Source of the DNA: a virus
Virus record (IMG/VR): IMGVR_UViG_3300023109_000023
Location: 1 to 61,627 of that record
DNA length: 61,627 nt
Direction: 5' to 3' (one strand)
Shown here: piece by piece, positions 1 to 9,000 of the stretch
How the letters are laid out: each line of letters opens with the position of its first letter
Position numbering within the stretch: position 1 is the first letter of the stretch
The notes under the pieces: generated by a model
What the model was told of the DNA's origin: nothing
The model's database searches: none
The model's input: only the letters and a program-made list of their open reading frames with translations
Translations under genes and position numbers: made by a program

Positions 1-3000
1 CTAACTAATCCACTAGTTACAGCTCCCCCAACCATCCCCATGATTTGATTGAATGTGCCCATTCTTTTTTCAAATTTTTGGTTTTTCTTACCGACATTAT
101 ATTCATGCAAATCTAGAAAATGTTGCTCATATTCTTGCAAGCCTGCATTACTTTCAGCTAATCTACCGCTAACCATTTTATCGTTAGCATCAAGGGACAC
201 ATCAAACCCCAAATCTAGAGATTGCAATTGTTTTTCATCAAATACTGGGGGTCCAGCTTCTTCAGGTTTTTCTGCTGATCGAGACGCTGCATATGACCCA
301 AATGTAGAAGCAGCTGTATTCGCTACTGCCTGAGTTCCAGACTTTAATCTCTCCTGCCAAGTAGCTTTTCCTCCATTGTTAAATTTAGACACAACATCTT
401 TTGGTATAACATACTCTCCAGCAGTAAGCATAGCGGGAACATTATCTATCCCTCCTGGGCCACTTACTAGTCCACCCTTGGCATATTTCTTAACCTTGCC
501 GCCAGTCATCAGTCCAGCAGGGCTTGGGGTGGGAGCTTTTGTGGCAATATTATTTAAAGCTGTAGGTATTTGAGATATTGCATTTTTAGCGGAATTAATA
601 GTTTCGCCTACTTTCCCTAATTGAGTGTTCGTAGCTTTAGAATTAGCATCCGTAGTTTGCACCAACTGTGATAATTCAGGTGAACCCGCTGTAGTTGTTG
701 ACTCTTGAGGATTTGCCACAGATGCTGTAGCTGGCTCAGCTAGCGGCCTTTCGTATCCAGCGGGTACAGATCTATCTGAAGCAATAAACTCATTAACTTC
801 TTTCTGCACCACTTGTTCTTTTGTGCTAGATTGGCTGAGTTTTTCTGTCCATTTTCTTACTCCCTCCTTGGCTCTTGCAAGCTCATCTGATAGCGGGCGA
901 AGAGCGTCTTCAGCTTCCTTAAGCTTCCCCTCGAACTGTTCTAACTTTTCTTTTGCTTTGTCATATTCCTCCCTATCCTCAGTTTTTGATAAGTCTGAAT
1001 TTGACACTAAGTCAGCTACCTTAGTTTTTTGCGCATCAAAATTAGACTGTGCATCATCTCTGACCTTTGACAACGAGTTAAATTCTTCAAAGTTTGCACC
1101 TTGCCTTCTTACGAGCTGATTACCACCCAGGAACATTCCTTTGTTTTCGTGCAAAGGACTATTGAATGATGAAATAGTTTTTTGAGAATGATCAATCATT
1201 GACTGAGCGCGCTCTTTGTCTGATCTAATGTAGTTTAGTTTTGATTTAGCTATATCTATATTTTTGTACTTAGTTATTTCAGACATTTTTGAATCATCGT
1301 ATCTACCTACATCCAAACCCCTTTCCTTCATAGATCTTCTTTGCATGGCTTCATTTACATATGGATTCTTGTCATAGCTTTGCTTGAATTGATCTGTTTT
1401 GTTTTTTAAAGCTATAGATTTTGCTTCATCCAGGCTCTTCGGCTTGTTAGCTTCATTTGCCTTGATTTGAGCTTCTTTTTGAACTTCTTGCACTTTATCT
1501 TTTGAGCTAGAAGATTGATCTTCCGTCAGTTGCTTTTTTTCTATAGCATTACTTAATTCTGAAATACTCCCTGCAAGTTTTTCCATCGGGCTCCCGAGAT
1601 CACCTTTAACAGTATCAAGCCATTTAGGTTTAGCCCCAAATAAAGCTTTTAATTCGTCTCTAAATTTTGCAGCAAAATCACTCGCGCCACCAGCAATTTC
1701 TGACTTTAAGTCAGCTATTAGTTTATCCGTATTAGTTAAATCAACCCCATCAGTCAACCCAGACTCAACCCTTTTAATTAAAGATTCTAGTTTAGACGAA
1801 AGCTCTTGTTCTACACCAGAAGATTGCTCAAGTTTAGTTCCCAATTCAGTGTTAGAGTCTACGACCATCTGGGCATCGCTTTTTGCAGATTCCCCAGTAA
1901 AAGCAAAAGTCAAATCTTTAATAATGTTATCTATATTAGCGTCCATCATTCTGTCCATAATGCTGTCCGCAATACCAAGCCCCACGTCAGCAAATGCCTC
2001 CCCTATATCCTTTGCTCCAGTAGCTATATCTTTAAACGCTCCCTTTAGGCCAGACCTTGCACTATCAATCCCAAGGTTAACTAAGTCTGATTTTAAGTTG
2101 GATGCCTGAGCATTCATCTCTGCCATCTTTACCTTGAGAGCATCTACTATTTCAGAGTTTTTACCAATCTCTTTGTTGTATGCCTTGTAGGCTTCAGCAA
2201 ATGCAAGGATATCATTGGGATCATCAGTAAGTGTCGCTCTTGTTGCCGACTGTCTTACCCCTCCTAGGCTTTGAAATTTTTCTGTTTGAATATCCGAGCG
2301 TACCATTAAATCCATGGTGGGTTGATCCATCAAGGCTTGCTCTTTAGCATTTCTGAGAGCTTTTAATTTATTACCAACTTCTTCTAGAGATACAGCAGCT
2401 CTCATTCTTTCTGCCATTTGGTCGTTCAGGGATAATAGTAATTCTTTTTTACCATTTATTAATGAGCTTTTTTCTGCAGATAATATTTCTTGTTCTACTT
2501 GCTCTGAAACTATTTCATTAATTTTGCCAGTTAATATTGCTCTTTGTAATTTTAATTTCTCTAACTTATTGCCTTCTTTAAGTTCGGACAATTCCTGCTC
2601 GTTTTGTTGGTCTGCAAGAATAGATCTGTAACCCATTTTATCCATTACTTCCCTGCGTATTTGCGCTGTCTTATTGGTGGTTACTAAATCTATCACCTCT
2701 CCTTGAACCGTAGATTTAATCACCTCTAAACTCTTCGCATTATTATCCAGGGCGGATAATTTCAAAACTTTCCTTTGAATATCTATAGCTAAATTGTCAG
2801 CTTCTGCAGATACTTCGTCCGCTACTATTTGACCAAGCATACCCAGATCAGACAACATACCTCTTCTGATATCAGCTTCAATAGCTGCAGATTCAGCTGA
2901 AGACGCCTCTTCGCCTATTTTGATAAGTTGATTCTTCATCAGCAACTGCTGCGTATCTAAAACCTCTTGATTCTTGGATGGGGCTGAAGATAGTAAACTG

Positions 3001-6000
3001 TTACTCATTTGAGATGACGACAGTCCTTCCATTCCAGATTTTGAAGACTCAATCGCTTGCTTCCTTAAATTTTGAAATATTAATCCTTGAAATGCGAGGC
3101 TATCTTGCTCTAATTTTAACCTTTTTGATGAGAACTTATTTTGAACAGATAACGTTGCAGCTTGACCCATAAGGTTTTCGGTTATCATTTCTTGTGTTGC
3201 TAAAGTTTTATTTAATTCTTTCTCTAAAAGCTTAGCGCCCTGAATGGTCTTAGCATCTATTAATAATTTCTTTAAAGACTGCTTGTTTTTTTCGTCTTGC
3301 CTTTTTGCCTCTAAATCTACAGACACAAGCACTTGCGAGTATTTATCAGATGCTTCGGCTAATTTCTGTAAAGTAGTTTCTTCTACAGCGAGAATACCAG
3401 CCTCTACCGCCGCAAGTGTTGCTGCCAGCTGTACCCTTGGGTCTTGTTCGTCAGCAATTTTTTTAGTTATTTCATTTAATTTTTCTTGGAACTGAGTACC
3501 TTCATCGATTTCGGCTCCTTCAAATATTTTACTGACACCATTTTTTATTTCATCATCAACATTTAAATCAGTTATCACCCTAGAGTTAAATTCAGTAAAT
3601 TCAAAATCTGCATTAGCTGCGCTTTTTAATCTTTCATTAAATGTTGAAATTGATTTAGATAAATCATCCCCTTCTCTTTTTAAATCTGGAGACAATAAAT
3701 TGGTAGTCATTATTGTTTTTGCTTGATCAAGTATAGCTGTAGATAGTTCATCTCCTGCATCTGCGCGTTTTTTATTCAACGCATCAAGTTGGCTAGCTGC
3801 ATCTCTGGATACTTTATTAAAAGCAGCGGTAGCATTACTCATCATGCCATACTCGCTGATTAAATCTTCAGATGCGGCAGCCTCTTCTCTTCTTAAGTTG
3901 TTTAATTCTAATTGATGGCCGAGGGTTATCTTTTCGTAAGATGCTCTTGTTTTAGCTAAGTTAACTAGTTTATTTAATTCTTTAGCAAATTTAGTGTCAG
4001 CCATCATTATAGCTTTCTGACCATCAGAGATATCATTCTTAGACAAGCTGTCGGCTAGTCTATTGATTAGAGCTGCAAAACCTTTGATTTCATTATCACT
4101 TAAACCACCCATGTCGTACTCAAACTCATCGGTGGTTTTCTTTAAATTATCCAACATACCCTCGATCCCAACACTACCAACCAATTCGTTGGCATCAAAA
4201 TTCAAATCATCTATCTCCATAGATGGATTAGCAGCAAGCTTTCTTAATTCTGATATATTTTTTTGTAATGACAAATCTTGCTCTGCGGCACTGGCCCCAG
4301 ATTTACCTTTCAATAAATCCTGCATAGCAAAAGCACTTCGTGAACCCTCTGCCTCTGATAATTTGATGAACTTGTCTACATCGTCTTTTCCATCTGCCTT
4401 ATCTACATTTTCTGAAAAATTAACCCTGTTTGATTCTACAGCAGTTAACATTTTAGTAACTATCAAAAGATCCTGTAATGCTTTTTTGTTTTCGGCATGA
4501 GCTTCAGTGCTTCCGCCCAAAGCTTTATTAACAGCTTTTAACCCAAACTCTCCAACTTTATTCTCATCATAAAGAGCTCCCATAGAATCCATAACTTTAG
4601 AATCAGCGTCTAAACTTTTTAACCTAAGATCATAATAATCCTGTTCTTGTTTTTGAGTTCTGCCTGAGCCTAATATTTCAAGGTCTACCATTTTTTGCTG
4701 AATCTCTTCTTTAGACCTCATGGATTCAAGTGCAGCAGAAACACTTTCTGAAGTCTTACCCAACTCTTCTATTTGTTTCCTTGCTTTAGTGGCGCTACTC
4801 GAAAGCAAATCAAATATACCTTCTCCGACAAAAAACTTTAAAGCTTCATTAACAAGGGTAAAACCTGTATACAGTTGCCCTATTATCGGTAAGAATCTAG
4901 TAAATCCTCTAGCTAATGAGCCTATCGATTTACCTAATAGTGGAATTTTTCCACCAGTCATCTTTGCAAGTCCACCACGAGCCCCACCTCTTTGTTGGTT
5001 TCTTAAATTTTTAGCCACGGCTTCCCTCTCACCCGCATTGGCTGCAGCCTTTCTTTGTGCATTGCCCCCGAATAGATCTCCCACACTTCGTTGTTCATCT
5101 GAACTTTGGCCAAGAGCTTCTGATATTTCAGGAATCAATTCTTTTTGCTGCATATACGCGGCAAAAACCTGCGATGCACCCATTCCTAACTCTGCTAAAT
5201 TTCTACTCGCACCTGACGCTGTTGATGCGAATTCCCCAAGGAATCCATTCGCCATAGAAATCATAGACTGGAAGAAGAACAATCTCTGTAATCCGTTTTC
5301 TCTTCCTTTAGATTCTGCCTCTATAGCTGCTTGAGCCTTACCAGTTTTTACAGATAGATCATTAAATACCTTAGCTACTTTATCACCTTCTTTTATGACC
5401 TCACTGTTACCCCCAGATCTTGCTTCAGCTTTTTGAAAAGCTCCAAACATTTCCTTCCTAGCAAGATCAGTGGCCCCCATTAGTGCTGGATTAACAAATG
5501 CTTCCTTATCTCCACCCTTCGCAGCTTGCTCAGCACTATTAAGCTGGGAGCTAACTTCATCAACTGTTTTTGATACCTTTTCAAACTCTACATCAGTGAG
5601 CTTGTCTTTTAAAAACTCTAAACCTTTCTCTAAATCCTTAGCCCCCTGGTGTATCGCAGAAATTACAGGTTCCAATATCTCACCCTGATTGGATCCACCA
5701 AGAGGAGCGCTGGACCCACCAAGAGGAGCGCTGGGTCCACTAACAGGAACAATAGGTTTTGTTGGAAATTTTGAATAATTATTTTTGCTGGAATCGTGGC
5801 CACCAAAGCTACCCCCTCTTGCTCCAACATAGTTAGGCACCAATCCTTTTTGTGTTCCGTGTTTTTTAGGGTCGATGTTCATCGACTGAGCTCTTTTAAT
5901 TCCTTGGTTCACACCGAGAGGTTCGTCTCTTGTGTTTGTTACAGCTAAACCTAAAGGATTTTTTCTGTCCACCAGCTGGTTACTTCTTTCTACCCTGATG

Positions 6001-9000
6001 GTTGAAGGTGGCACACCAGCAGCTTTCTCTCTTTTAATGGCTTGAATTAATGGGTCACTGAAATTGGGAACAATTCCTTTATTTGCTACATCATAATACT
6101 TATCTTCATCTCCCTTGAAATAACCTCTTAGTGAATTTTTATCAGTAACTCCTTCTGGCACCCCCTTTCTTTGGAAATTTTTTGCCTGAAGTAAAGATTC
6201 TGTATGTTTCTGCAAGAAAGACTTCATTAATTTACTTGGCTGCTCGATTCCATCTTTCTTCATGTTACGAATAACACTTGGGTTATCCATTACAGATTTA
6301 ATGTGCCTTATGTCTTCTGTGTTAGCCGATATAGAGAATGTTTCCTTATCAAGCCTGAGACCAGAAACTGGAAACTCCATTTGCATCCACTCTACAATAT
6401 CCTCAAATTGTTTGTACTCATCAGGGGTGACTCTTAAATAGTTTTTAGTATCTTCCTTTAAGCCTTTCCTAGCTTTTTCAACCCTATTACTAGCAACAAA
6501 GTTAGGGACGAGACCCTTGCTTGAGAACCCCGCCGCAGAATCACCCTTTCCTTTAACTCTCTTAGTTATTAAATCCTGAAAATTTACAGCTTCATCCATG
6601 TCGAATGGACCGCCAAATGGCTTATAAACTAAACTTGCAAGATCTGCATTTTCTGGCTTAGTGAAGTGTTTGTTAATATCACTTTTAAAACCCACAAGAC
6701 TATCAAAATCCATTACCTGCTCATCATACCCTTCTGAATAACCAAAGAGGCCTCCAGTTTGTAAGCCTTCTTGTATTCTATATTTGATTTGAGGAAACAT
6801 TGAAACAATATTAGCCCAGGGTGTTGACCCCATCCCATTTCTCTGTGGAGTTAAATACCCAGACCCCACGGATTCATTATTTTTTAATAATTTATTAAAG
6901 TTATTAAATGCACCTCCTTTTAGATCCTTATCCCCCCTAGTTGCATGTAATACTTCTGCATGTCCCGCAGGGTATTGCCTATACTTCAAGCTGGTTCCCG
7001 TTTCGGGGTCTTCCATTTCTCGAACAGACATGGCAAAGTTTGGCACAAGCCCTTTGTTTAAAACCTGCATGACCTCGCTTTCGCCTGGTAAAACTTGACG
7101 AGTGCCATTAGGGTTATAACCAATATCTGATTCTGGAACCATTTGTCTCATGGTCTTGTCGTAGAAATCATATTCTTTTCTACCATATTCCATTTTATAA
7201 TGGTCCAATAAAGACCTATCATTTCGTCTGCCGTAAACATTCAGATATAGCCCGCCATTTTCTTCAGCCCACTTTTGTATGGCTCCGTTCGCCATAGATT
7301 CTTTAAATTCGTCAACCTTAGGGTAGAGTCCTTGCTCTGGGTCAGATCCCATGCTCAGTACTCTCAACATTTTCTTTTTATCGAATACATTTTTTTCTGG
7401 GACGGTTTTCTCGAGTACATGACCTTCTTCTACTGGCTTGCCTGGTCGGATTGATCCCGCAAAATTCTTAGCAACAGTTTTTGAGGTACTAAAGGATGTC
7501 GCTCCAGAAGGTTTTTGGTTCCCAACATCTCCAACATCCCTATAACCAGCCATGGGTCCACTTGTATGAGATTTAACGAAAGCTTGTACGATGTCTACTA
7601 CAGCTTCTGGAGTATTGGCCCCTTCAAATGATGGCATATTTTTACCAATTGTAGGTTCATCAATCCCTTGTCTTGATTTATTTTGACCTCGATATAGAGT
7701 TAAGTTTGCGAAGTTAGGAACTAAGCCTTTTGAGAAATCATCTTCTCTTACTGTTTTCCCTGGTTTAGGTTGGTAAAAATTTCCAACTTTTTCTAAAGCC
7801 ATGGTTACTTCGTTATATAAGATTTCTTGACCTTGAATTTTTCCATGCCCACTAGTGTAAGAAGTTACATATCCTTCGTGGTCATCTGCTTGGGCATCTT
7901 GTATTGCGGCTATATATTTTGATGTATAGTTTTCTACCTCTTTAGAGTCCATTCCAACTTTACCTCCTTCAACTTTATTCGCATAAACCTTTCTAATAGC
8001 AGCCTTAATTTGAGACTCTGAGACATACCCATTTTTTAAATTTAGGGCATTAAAATTCGGCACTAACCCCTGGGCTGCATTCACATAATCTCTGTAAACA
8101 CTTGCTCTAACCCAGTCAGGATCCATTTTAACCCCTACTGCTTTCTTGCCTTGACTTGTGATTTCTTCGACGTCTGGGTCTGTGTTTAATCCATAATTAA
8201 TTTTATTGCCGACCATCTCGTAGCCATCCAACCCCTTACCATTAATAAACTCGGCAGCATAAGAAGGGAGAGCTACATCTAATATAGACGACCCACCAGC
8301 CCTATCCATCGTAAAGTCTAACCCAGATTTTACCATGGGGGTATTATTGGCTTTGGCTAGCATTTTTGTAGCCGTATGAGAAAGCCCAGACTTAGCCGCC
8401 TCTCCGTGTGTCACTTTTTCGATAACATGCGGATTAATTCCTGTGCTGGGGTCATATCGACCAGGACCAATATTTACATCTCCTTCTGTATTTTTCTCCC
8501 AATCAAATCTTGTGGTTGGCCCACCAGGGTCTCCCATGTAAGCCCTGTCACCAAAACTTGATTGAAAGTTTACACCCATTGTTGCTGATGTTGCAGGGAA
8601 TCCACCTCTTAATACTGTTAATGGGTCTAGTAAATCTGACATCGGCAAAGACTGACTTTTCACTGTTTTTGTGGTGGGGTCAAGTAACTCTCCATTAACT
8701 GCCCCAGCCGAAGAAACTATTTGCCCCTTATGAGGTTTAAATATTTTTCCAGAGGGTAAAGTGTATTCATTCCTTGCATTGATCGTCTTGCCATCCATAT
8801 TGAAGATATCTTGCTGAGACGCATAGTTGGGTACAAAACCAGAACTTATCCCATGCGACACAACTAAATCTTTAGACGATTGGTCTATTAATTCTGGGTT
8901 TTCTCTTAAAGTTTTTTGTAATTCGTTTTTTTGTAAAAGACTTTTAACTTGAGCCATTGACATACCAACGGGATTCCAAGACCCCATTCTCGCTAATTGA

